From: Aneurinibacillus terranovensis DSM 18919
Lineage (GTDB): Bacteria > Bacillota > Bacilli > Aneurinibacillales > Aneurinibacillaceae
Length of the DNA: 49,117 nucleotides
Assembly: GCF_000430625.1 (NCBI RefSeq)
Contig: NZ_AUMJ01000047.1
Coordinates: 1-49,117, forward strand
Direction of reading: 5' to 3'
Each line of letters opens with the position of its first letter. Positions within the stretch are counted from its first letter, which is position 1. Below the pieces are notes generated by a model, which was given only the letters and a program-made list of their open reading frames with translations, was not told where the DNA came from and ran no database searches. The translations under genes were made by a program, and so were the position numbers. Shown in pieces: positions 11,473 to 18,804 of this stretch.

Positions 11473-11524
11473 ATCAATTTCTCCTTTAATTTTTACTTAT
11501 TTGCCCCTATCTAACCATATGAAA

Positions 11525-11541
11525 CTTAAAAAAAACTTAAT
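11525..11541 (-). promoter_or_regulatory. CiaR-type direct repeat facing the membrane protein gene
   Basis: Read on the minus strand: ATTAAG-TTTTT-TTTAAG, matching the NTTAAG-N5-WTTAAG direct repeat described for streptococcal CiaR. A weak -10 (TTAGAT) follows 10 bp downstream. It is the mirror partner of the site at 11557-11573. Confidence 0.6.
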
Positions 11542-11556
11542 TATTACAAATAAACC

Positions 11557-11573
11557 GTTAAGTCTTTTTTAAG
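11557..11573 (+). promoter_or_regulatory. CiaR-type direct repeat facing the glycosylation operon
   Basis: GTTAAG-TCTTT-TTTAAG fits the NTTAAG-N5-WTTAAG CiaR box, with half-sites 11 bp apart. A -10-like CATAAT (11584-11589) follows 10 bp later, the spacing I recall for CiaR-activated promoters. The linked response regulator at 16035 resembles CiaR closely, so it is the likely ligand. Confidence 0.65.
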
Positions 11574-11645
11574 TTTTGTTTTGCATAATCAGTCCTAAGG
11601 AAACAGTGGAACTAGTTTCCATACATTTAAGAGGAGTTGTATCAG

Positions 11646-11801
11646 ATGAATAAAAAAATTTTTGGTTATGTCATGACAGGTGCTTTATCATTAGGAATTC
11701 TTGGCTGAGCGAGTGGTTTATTCGCTGCTAGTACAGGTACAAGCGCGGAAACATATATTTTGGTGCTGCCTCTACTGGAGAAGCAGTTAAGTATAAATTA
11801 A
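11646..11801 (+). pseudogene. Small secreted protein gene with a premature TGA
   Basis: A GAGGAG SD precedes ATG 11646. The first 20 codons encode a signal-peptide-like sequence (MNKKIFGYVMTGALSLGILG), then TGA at 11706 interrupts. The frame goes on as ASGLFAASTGTSAETYI to a TAA at 11799. A switch to another frame near 11760 would give GAASTGEAVKYKLS, so a frameshift is also possible. It sits first in the glycosylation operon, downstream of the CiaR-type repeat. The original function is unknown. A sequencing error cannot be excluded. Confidence 0.6.
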
Positions 11802-11915
11802 GTATTGTTCTTTATACTCAGTATTGTCTTGTTGAGAGGTTGGCGGAAAGGTGAAGTCTAGGTTCTAAAACAGCTGGCAAAATGGCAAATAATTTTAAAG
11901 GAGTAGAAATGCTAT

Positions 11916-13934
11916 ATGAAAATGAGGTTCAAAGGTAGGGTGGACTTCTTATTAGTTGGGATTATTGTTTTGTCCTTTTTCCTGAATTTCTATCGATTGA
12001 AAGAAGCGGGAACGAATTCGTATTACACCGTAGCGGTTAAAAGTATGCTGACAAATTTTCATGCGTTTTTCTATGCATCGTTTGACCCGGTGGGTTTTAT
12101 TACGGTAGATAAACCTCCTGTGGCGTTATGGATTCAAACACTCAGTGCTTATCTGTTTGGATTCAGTGATTTTAGTGTCCTTTTACCGGAGGCACTTGCA
12201 GGTGTGGTATCTGTATGGCTTATGTATGTGATTGTTAAGCCTAAATTTGGTCGTAAAGCAGGTTTGTTATCAAGTTTAATCTTAGCATGTACGCCCATTT
12301 TTATAGCGGTTGTTCGTACGAATAATGTAGACAGTATCTTGATTGTCACGTTATTGCTTGCTACATGGTCATTAATGAAATCAGTAGAAAAACAAAAAAT
12401 AAGTTGGTTGTTGTTAAGTGTGCTGCTTGTAGGGATCGGATTTAACATCAAAATGCTTCAGGCGTATATGGTAGTACCGGCTTTTTATCTTTTCTACTTC
12501 CTTGCATCAAAAGGGAAATGGACTAAGAGAGTCCTCCAGTTGACTCTGGCAACTGTTGTATTAGCATCGGTCTCCCTATCATGGGCCACCATTGTAGATC
12601 TAACACCTAAGGATCAGCGTCCCTACATTGGCAGTAGTCAAACGAACTCTGTACTTGAACTGGCCTTTGGATATAATGGTATATCTCGTTTAACAGGAAA
12701 CAGGGGTCAAGGTAATCCCCCTCAAGGTATGTCAAACACAAATTCCAAAGATAACAAACAAATGCAACAACAAGCGGGAAGTGGGCAACCTCCATTTCCA
12801 GGTAGTGGGAATAATGCAAAACAAGGTCAAATGGGTCCCGGCGGCACGGGAGGAGGCATGTTCGGAACAGGAACTCCTGGCGTAGCACGGCTGTTTTCGA
12901 AAGAGTTGTCGGGACAAATCAGCTGGCTAATGCCATTTATCCTGTTTGCGATAGTGGGTCTGATTGTATCGTTTCGTAGAACACGCATGTTTACCATCCA
13001 ACATCAATTTGCGATTTTTTGGCTGGCATGGCTTCTGCCGATGATGGTGTTTTTTAGTATTGCAGTTTTTTTTCACCAATATTATTTGAGTATGATGGGG
13101 CCTGCCATCGCTGCTTTAGTAGGAATCGGATGGACGACCCTATGGGATTTATATAAAGAACAACAAGGATGGGTCATTTGGCTATTACCCACTTCAATAT
13201 TAGGAACCTTCTTGTTTGAAGCTCTCATTTTGTATGAAAACAAAACGGCTGTCTCAGCAGTATGGATCGGGGTTGCTGGTTTCCTTGGGCTGCTAATGTT
13301 CGCTTTGTTAGCTGCGATGCGTACGCGAGGCAAAATAGCGTATTACATTTCGGTAGCCGGAATGATTACTCTCCTCATATTCCCTGCTTACTGGGGTCTA
13401 TATACCGTGATACACGGTGGGAATAGCATGACGCCAATCGCAGGGCCGGACACAAATAAACAAGGTATGATGGGCAGAGGACCGGGAGGAAACCCGCCAG
13501 GTGCTAAGGCACCGACTGGTATGAGAGGTCCGGGTCAGATGAGCGGCGGGATGATGGGTAGAAACGTGGATTCAAAACTACTAAGCTATTTAGAAAAGAA
13601 TTATAAAGGTGAAAAATTTATACTGGCCACAGAAGACACACAGTCAGCTAATTCCATTATGTTAAACAGCAACTATGCGGTGATGGCAATGGGAGGCTTT
13701 CAGGGAAGTGACCCTGCTGTGACATCGCAAAAGCTTGCACAAATGACAAGGGCCGGGGAAGTAAAGTATTTCCTCATTTCACAAAGATCCCGCGGCAACC
13801 AGAATGTAAGTGATTGGATTCAAAAGAATTGCACAGAAATTCCAAGCAGTGAATGGCAGTCCTGGCAAAACACGGACACGAAACAGCCATTTGATAGGAA
13901 CGGTGGAACCAAGCTGTATATGTATAAAGGATAA
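11916..13934 (+). CDS. PMT/ArnT-family membrane glycosyltransferase (YkcB-like)
   Basis: A 672-aa polytopic GT-C transferase that moves a sugar from a polyprenyl-phosphate carrier to an outside acceptor. The N-terminal PMT domain (first ~240 aa) has the outer-loop acidic motif (FDPVGFITVDKPPVALW). About 12 hydrophobic segments are followed by a C-terminal soluble domain (YLEKNYKGEKFILATED...). Two outside loops are unusually rich in Gly, Met, Pro and Asn (about 265-335 and 510-550). It resembles B. subtilis YkcB. SD AAAGGAG is 12 nt before ATG 11916. With the GT2 and GtrA genes downstream it forms a three-component glycosylation set, probably modifying teichoic or lipoteichoic acid; the acceptor is inferred. 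Confidence 0.88.
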   Translation: MKMRFKGRVDFLLVGIIVLSFFLNFYRLKEAGTNSYYTVAVKSMLTNFHAFFYASFDPVGFITVDKPPVALWIQTLSAYLFGFSDFSVLLPEALAGVVSVWLMYVIVKPKFGRKAGLLSSLILACTPIFIAVVRTNNVDSILIVTLLLATWSLMKSVEKQKISWLLLSVLLVGIGFNIKMLQAYMVVPAFYLFYFLASKGKWTKRVLQLTLATVVLASVSLSWATIVDLTPKDQRPYIGSSQTNSVLELAFGYNGISRLTGNRGQGNPPQGMSNTNSKDNKQMQQQAGSGQPPFPGSGNNAKQGQMGPGGTGGGMFGTGTPGVARLFSKELSGQISWLMPFILFAIVGLIVSFRRTRMFTIQHQFAIFWLAWLLPMMVFFSIAVFFHQYYLSMMGPAIAALVGIGWTTLWDLYKEQQGWVIWLLPTSILGTFLFEALILYENKTAVSAVWIGVAGFLGLLMFALLAAMRTRGKIAYYISVAGMITLLIFPAYWGLYTVIHGGNSMTPIAGPDTNKQGMMGRGPGGNPPGAKAPTGMRGPGQMSGGMMGRNVDSKLLSYLEKNYKGEKFILATEDTQSANSIMLNSNYAVMAMGGFQGSDPAVTSQKLAQMTRAGEVKYFLISQRSRGNQNVSDWIQKNCTEIPSSEWQSWQNTDTKQPFDRNGGTKLYMYKG

Positions 13935-13958
13935 TATATTATATCAGGGGGCTATAAT

Positions 13959-14936
13959 ATGTTAAAACAGATAGTCTACTCCGTCATCATTCCGGTCTAT
14001 AACGAAGAAGCAGTGATTGATGAAACATATAAACGGATTAAGCGTGTGATGGACAGCACAGGAGAAGTTTATGAACTTCTGTTTGTAAATGATGGGAGCC
14101 GTGACCAAACGGCCCCCATTATAAAAAAATATGGGGTGAGAGATCGAACGGTTAAACTCATTGATTTTTCACGCAACTTTGGCCATCAAATTGCCATTAC
14201 TGCAGGTATGGACTATGCATCCGGACAGGCGATCATTGTCATTGATGCAGATTTACAAGATCCTCCAGAACTTATACTTCAGATGATTGAAAAATGGAAA
14301 GAGGGATACGAGGTTGTTTATGCCAAGCGCACCCACCGTAAGGGAGAAACGTTTTTTAAAAAGCAAACAGCCTCGCTCTTTTATCGTTTGTTACGTGCTT
14401 CTACAGATGTGGATATTCCGCTTGATACAGGAGACTTTCGCTTAATTGATAGAAAAGTGTGCGATGAAATGAAACGAATTCCGGAAAAAAACCGCTTTGT
14501 TCGTGGGTTAGTAAGCTGGGTAGGGTTTCGGCAAACTGCCGTTGAGTATATACGGGATGAACGGTTGGCCGGTGAAACCAAGTACCCGTTGAAAAAAATG
14601 TTAAAGCTATCTATGGATGGGATGACGTCCTTTTCTTATAAACCATTAAAACTTGCCAGCTACGCTGGAGGACTGGTTTCTTTCGCAGGGTTTATCTACA
14701 TGCTGGTCGTATTGTATTTAAAATTATTTACCAATAGCACAGTAGCAGGCTGGGCATCCGTAATTATCATCCAGTTGCTCTTCGGTGGAGTGGTTCTTAT
14801 TATTCTTGGCGTTATAGGAGAGTATATCGGTCGTATATATGATGAAACCAAAGATCGACCCTTGTACATTGTGCGTGAATCTCATGGGATCGAAACAAAA
14901 CCCAGAAAGGTACCGCATAGTGTCAAACATGGTTAA
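13959..14936 (+). CDS. GT2 polyprenyl-phosphate glycosyltransferase (YkcC/CsbB-like)
   Basis: Loads a sugar nucleotide onto undecaprenyl phosphate at the inner membrane face, making the donor for the PMT-type enzyme. In the 325-aa protein, the GT-A domain starts YSVIIPVYNEEAVIDETY. It has the FVNDGS motif, the metal-binding DADLQDPPE, and DFRLIDRKV. Two C-terminal transmembrane helices (about 235-260 and 268-295) are typical of CsbB/GtrB proteins. The SD is CAGGGGGC. It overlaps the following gtrA-like gene. Confidence 0.92.
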   Translation: MLKQIVYSVIIPVYNEEAVIDETYKRIKRVMDSTGEVYELLFVNDGSRDQTAPIIKKYGVRDRTVKLIDFSRNFGHQIAITAGMDYASGQAIIVIDADLQDPPELILQMIEKWKEGYEVVYAKRTHRKGETFFKKQTASLFYRLLRASTDVDIPLDTGDFRLIDRKVCDEMKRIPEKNRFVRGLVSWVGFRQTAVEYIRDERLAGETKYPLKKMLKLSMDGMTSFSYKPLKLASYAGGLVSFAGFIYMLVVLYLKLFTNSTVAGWASVIIIQLLFGGVVLIILGVIGEYIGRIYDETKDRPLYIVRESHGIETKPRKVPHSVKHG

Positions 14937-15333
14937 AAAGCTTTATACCCTACTCAAATTCGGAATCGTAGGGATTATTAACACGGGCATTGATTTTAGT
15001 TTGTTTGCCATTTTAAAGAATTTGGGTACCTCTTATATTGCTGCTCAATGTTTATCGTATGGTTGTGGGGTGTTGAACAGTTTTCTTTTTAATCGATCTT
15101 GGACGTTTAAACGTAACGCTAGGATCAACCGGCAAGAGATTGGAAAGTTTCTATGTGTAAATATCATCACGTTAGTGGTTACATCAGGCTTTTTAGTTGT
15201 GCTCATTCAGTTTGCTGGTTGGCCGATGTTGATCAGTAAATGTTTTGCCACTGCCGTCGGAATTGTTGTAAATTTTATGGGCACCCGTAACTGGGTGTTT
15301 GTAGAGCCAAAAGAAAGAGGGGAACAAATATGA
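14920..15333 (+). CDS. GtrA-family membrane protein (lipid-linked sugar flippase-type)
   Basis: A small four-helix GtrA/GtcA protein thought to help flip polyprenyl-phosphate sugars across the membrane. Typical features are [19 protein letters not shown] at the start, [13 protein letters not shown] between helices 2 and 3, and the ending GTRNWVF. The start is uncertain. GTG 14920 has AGAAAGG 9 nt upstream, and ATG 14929 is in the same frame without an SD. Both overlap the end of the GT2 gene, so translation is coupled. The stop overlaps the ATG of the galU relic (ATGA). Confidence 0.88.
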   Translation: MSNMVKKLYTLLKFGIVGIINTGIDFSLFAILKNLGTSYIAAQCLSYGCGVLNSFLFNRSWTFKRNARINRQEIGKFLCVNIITLVVTSGFLVVLIQFAGWPMLISKCFATAVGIVVNFMGTRNWVFVEPKERGEQI

Positions 15334-15635
15334 AAATAAAAAAGGCCGTCATACCGGTAGCTGGGTTAGGCACTCGATTTTTACCAGCAACAAAGGCCCA
15401 ACCAAAAGAAATGCTGCCCATTGTGGATAAACCTGCCGTACAATATATCGTCGAAGAAGCGGTTCAAGCCGGGATCGAAAGGTTAATAGGAGATCGCTAT
15501 GACATTGGAGATAAACTAGGTTACATGAAAGCTTCTATAGAAATGGGATTAAAACGGGATGAGCTACACCCCGAACTTCTCATGTATCTGAATGATCTAC
15601 TAAAACGCCAAACGATGGAGGAGATAAGAGTATGA
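15330..15635 (+). pseudogene. galU relic: UTP-glucose-1-phosphate uridylyltransferase with internal deletion
   Basis: The frame is open (101 codons) but joins the GalU N-terminus ([18 protein letters not shown] through [14 protein letters not shown]) straight to the C-terminal part ([27 protein letters not shown]). Full-length GalU is ~290 aa, so about 190 central residues are lost, including most of the sugar-binding site. Start and stop overlap the neighbours (ATGA at both ends), showing it was an operon member. A working product is very unlikely. Confidence 0.88.
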
Positions 15636-15960
15636 ATCCAGTACTTGTCACAGGAGGCGCCGGTTATATCGGAAGCCACACCGTACAGGAGTTAATGAAG
15701 CAAGGTACGGAAGTAGTGGTGCTTTGGGAGAAGACCATAAACCTGAAAGTCATTTGATTCCGATTGTCCTACAGACGGCTTTAGGACAAAGAGAATGCAT
15801 TTCAATCTTTGGAGATGATTACCCTACCGCAGATGGTACATGTATCGGGATTACATTCATGTGTTAGATTTAGCTAATGCTCATATTAAAGCTACAATTT
15901 TTGAAAGTGCTTGGCAGTGGCACAATATGCATCCTGGCGGATATTTGAGTAGTATCATAT
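15632..15960 (+). pseudogene. galE relic: UDP-glucose 4-epimerase fragments
   Basis: Three GalE pieces lie in order but in different frames with large gaps. They are the N-terminal NAD-binding start ([22 protein letters not shown]), a middle piece ([45 protein letters not shown]), and the C-terminal end (ESAWQWHNMHPGGY). The first frame stops soon after residue 40. The last frame runs without a stop into the response regulator gene, which can mislead gene callers into a fused protein. Confidence 0.85.
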
Positions 15961-16034
15961 CGGAACTACATAAACAGATAACGGTCCCTCGCTACACATT
16001 AATCTGCTATCATATAAAAAATGGGGTAAGGATC

Positions 16035-16712
16035 TTGCGAATATTAATTGTAGAAGATAACGAAGCACTATTAGAATCTATGCATCTGATGTTATGTGAG
16101 GAATATGAAACACAGTGTGCAACTGACGGTGAAGAAGGACTGTTTTTAGCTCTTCAAAATATTTATGATGCGATTTTATTAGATGTGATGCTTCCAGGAA
16201 TAGATGGATTTGAAATCCTTCGCCGTATACGTTCGGAACGTATTACAACCCCAGTGTTATTCATTACAGCAAAAGATGGTTTAGAAGATCGGGTAACCGG
16301 ATTAGAGATTGGAGGAGATGACTATATCGTAAAGCCGTTTCAGGTGCCTGAATTAAAAGCCAGAATTCGTGCTTTGCTGAGAAGAAGTGGTAATTTAACC
16401 ATGGATCATATGATCCGCTACAAGGGAATTGAATTGTTTGGCAAGGAACAGGAAATTAAAGTAGAAGGGACTCCTGAAAGGCTTACGATCAAACAATATG
16501 AACTCTTAGAATATCTAATCCAAAACAATGGTAAAATCTTAACCAAGGAACAGATATATGACCGAGTTTGGGGATTCGACTCTGATACAACAATCACCAT
16601 TGTAGAAGTGTATATTCACCAGATAAGAAAAAAGCTTGAGAAATATGGGTACTATAAAGATATACAAAATATTCGTGGCATTGGATATATGCTCAAAGAG
16701 GTCAGGGAGTAG
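16035..16712 (+). CDS. OmpR-family response regulator, CiaR-like
   Basis: A 225-aa regulator. The receiver domain (1-115) has the acidic pair E-D near the start (VEDN), phospho-acceptor Asp in LLDVMLPG, Thr in ITAKD and Lys in VKPF. The winged-helix DNA-binding domain (about 130-222) contains RVWGFDSDTTITIVEVYI, nearly the same as the CiaR segment I recall. The start is TTG 16035 with GGGGT 7 nt upstream. The longer frame from 15840 is galE debris. It lies 3 bp from its kinase gene. It is the likely regulator of the divergent promoters at 11.5 kb. Confidence 0.9.
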   Translation: MRILIVEDNEALLESMHLMLCEEYETQCATDGEEGLFLALQNIYDAILLDVMLPGIDGFEILRRIRSERITTPVLFITAKDGLEDRVTGLEIGGDDYIVKPFQVPELKARIRALLRRSGNLTMDHMIRYKGIELFGKEQEIKVEGTPERLTIKQYELLEYLIQNNGKILTKEQIYDRVWGFDSDTTITIVEVYIHQIRKKLEKYGYYKDIQNIRGIGYMLKEVRE

Positions 16713-16715
16713 AGA

Positions 16716-17948
16716 ATGTTTCATAAAACACGGATTAAGCTTACTATTCTAAATTCGTTAGTCTTTATTTTGCTTATTGGCATATTGGGAAGCATTATTT
16801 ATGCTTTTGTGCGGCAAAATCTATATTCAGATGTAGATAGGTCTTTACTACTGTCCATAGAACACAATGAAGGTCCAATCCCTGGCTTAGAAGTTCCACC
16901 GAGAGATCCGCGGATTACAGTATTAGTATGGACTAAGGATAACAAGATTATTGATCCTCCTCATGCTCCACCGCAAATGGATTTCTTTAAACAACATGAA
17001 TCTCTCCTCATTCCTAAATCGTTTCAAACGTTACAAGATATAAAAATTGATAATTTTTATTTTCGCACTGATACAATATTAATAGAGTTCCAAGGACAAC
17101 CTGTAAAACTTCAATTTATACGAAATATAAATGCTGAAAAATCCACGCTTAGTATGTTATTAATTATAATGGCTGCGGGTTGTGGTATTGGGAGCATTTT
17201 CGCCATTATTGCCGGGTTCTTTCTAGCAGAAAGAGCATTACGTCCTATTAAAAAGGCATGGGATAAACAACAGCAATTTGTTTCAGACGCCTCTCATGAG
17301 CTACGCACACCTTTGGCGGTTATCCAATCAAGAACCGAGTTATTGCTTCAGACTCCGTCCGCCAAGATTGAAGAAAAAATTGTTCATATCTCTACTATTT
17401 TTGGAGAGTGTCGCCGCTTGTCTAAACTGGTAGGCAACCTTTTAACTTTGGCACGATCAGACTCAAACGAAGTGGAAATAGAAAAAAAAGAATTTTCTTT
17501 AGATAAGTTACTAGCAGAAATTGCAGAACACTATTCGGAAGTAGCAGCCTATCAAGGAAAAGAAATCTGTTTACTAAGTGGTCCTCGTATTACTTTGATA
17601 GGCGATAAGGATAGAATTCATCAATTGATGGTCATTTTACTGGATAATGCGATGAAATACACAAGCAATGAAGATGGAAAAATTACACTTTCTTGTTATG
17701 AAACAAAGAATCATATTGGTATTACGGTTGAAGACAACGGTATGGGAATAAAAGAAGCGGATATTCCGCATATTTTCAATCGTTTTTATCAGGTGGATAA
17801 ATCCAGGAAAAAATCTGAAAGTTTAGGATTGGGACTTTCCATTGCAGCATGGATTATTGAAAAACATCATGGAAAAGTAAAAGTGCAAAGTAAACTGGGA
17901 GAAGGGACTCGCTTTGACATTCTTTTTTCAAAGCGTAAATTGATATAA
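16716..17948 (+). CDS. Sensor histidine kinase, CiaH-like
   Basis: A 410-aa membrane kinase with two transmembrane helices (about 10-30 and 145-170) flanking a ~115-aa outside sensor domain with no family I recognise. It has the H-box FVSDASHELRTPLAVIQ (phospho-His), then an N box (LLDNAMKYT), G1 (DNGMGI), F (FNRFYQVDKS) and G2 (GLGLSIAAWI). It is transcribed with the CiaR-like regulator upstream. The signal is unknown. The genes it stands with suggest cell-envelope or cationic stress. Confidence 0.92.
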   Translation: MFHKTRIKLTILNSLVFILLIGILGSIIYAFVRQNLYSDVDRSLLLSIEHNEGPIPGLEVPPRDPRITVLVWTKDNKIIDPPHAPPQMDFFKQHESLLIPKSFQTLQDIKIDNFYFRTDTILIEFQGQPVKLQFIRNINAEKSTLSMLLIIMAAGCGIGSIFAIIAGFFLAERALRPIKKAWDKQQQFVSDASHELRTPLAVIQSRTELLLQTPSAKIEEKIVHISTIFGECRRLSKLVGNLLTLARSDSNEVEIEKKEFSLDKLLAEIAEHYSEVAAYQGKEICLLSGPRITLIGDKDRIHQLMVILLDNAMKYTSNEDGKITLSCYETKNHIGITVEDNGMGIKEADIPHIFNRFYQVDKSRKKSESLGLGLSIAAWIIEKHHGKVKVQSKLGEGTRFDILFSKRKLI

Positions 17949-18533
17949 ACGTTTGCCGGCGAAAAAACAACGATCTCCACTAAAGGAGCACGAGCTAACC
18001 AAAATAAATACAGCACTGCCCTTAACCAACTGCTGCAAACACATGGAGACTGGCTAATGAAAAGAGCGGAGACCGCTTTAAATGTATTGAATGAAACCAA
18101 TTATCCCTCATTCTGCCGGAAAGCAGCCAAAAAGGGTACGCTCTGTCATGGAGATAGCGGCCCAAAAAATTTTGTCCTAACTAACCAGGGGAATTATCTG
18201 ATTGATTTTGAGACATTACGTGTTGAATTACGTATCTATGACCTGTTTCGCCTGATTCGTCTCACCTGTAAACGTGAAGGATGGGGGTTCATCAACGCGC
18301 GTGCGATTCTTGACGGATATCAAACGGTTTCAAAGCTTGCAAGCATTGAATATGATTTGCTGAAAATTTGGCTTCAATTTCCCTATAAAGCATGCAAACT
18401 GCTTGCTTCATACGAGAAAGCAGGTCAGAAGCGCAGGCGGCTTATCGAACATAAACTGGAAAAATCATTGAAAAACGAGCGGTACATTTCCGGCTTTTTG
18501 AAGGATTTTGATAACTACATGCATAGGGAGTAA
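17949..18533 (+). pseudogene. 5'-truncated CotS-type spore coat kinase
   Basis: The frame carries the C-terminal half of a CotS/YutH-like aminoglycoside-phosphotransferase-fold protein: KGTLCHGDSGPKNFVLTN (catalytic loop) and YLIDFETLRVELRIYDLFRLIRL. Similarity extends upstream of the first ATG (18057) to about 17949 (KGARANQNKYSTALNQLLQT), directly after the kinase stop codon and in the same frame. The N-terminal half is missing and no SD is present. The edge of the glycosylation/two-component island thus cuts a coat gene. An active product is unlikely. Confidence 0.75.
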
Positions 18534-18590
18534 TTAGAATGCGATGAGGCTCGCTTTCGCTATATTTTTATGTTCGAATCCACGCACAAT

Positions 18591-18772
18591 AAAGCGTTTT
18601 CTTAAAATTATTTAAAAGTTCAATAATAACAACTATAATTAGAAATATCTGTGATATGTTTGGTTTGTGACATGTTCCACATTTACATGTTAGGGGATGA
18701 AACATGTAATCTTTTCAAATAACTTCCTTATGCAAGCAGGAAATACCAAGCTCAAGTGTAAGTAAAGCAGCC
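18591..18772 (+). pseudogene. Relic of an AmiC-sigma-54 regulator gene: promoter plus HTH scrap
   Basis: Bases from 18591 match the region upstream of the regulator at 27801 (ATTATTTAAAA, TTCAATAATA, ATTAGAAAT, then AGGGGATGAAA-ATG). Here the ATG (18713) is followed at once by TAA. Forty bases on, 18752-18772 matches 30042-30062 in the HTH-coding part of that gene at 20 of 21 positions. The simplest reading is a paralogous regulator whose body was deleted. The acoR-like gene begins 33 bp later. Confidence 0.65.
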
Positions 18773-18804
18773 AATTTAAAAATGGAAGCAAATGGGGTGT
18801 TGTT

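Noticed and set aside
11706-11708. TGA read as selenocysteine
   Set aside because: No selenoprotein family and no evident SECIS-like hairpin after the codon; decay or a sequencing error is simpler.
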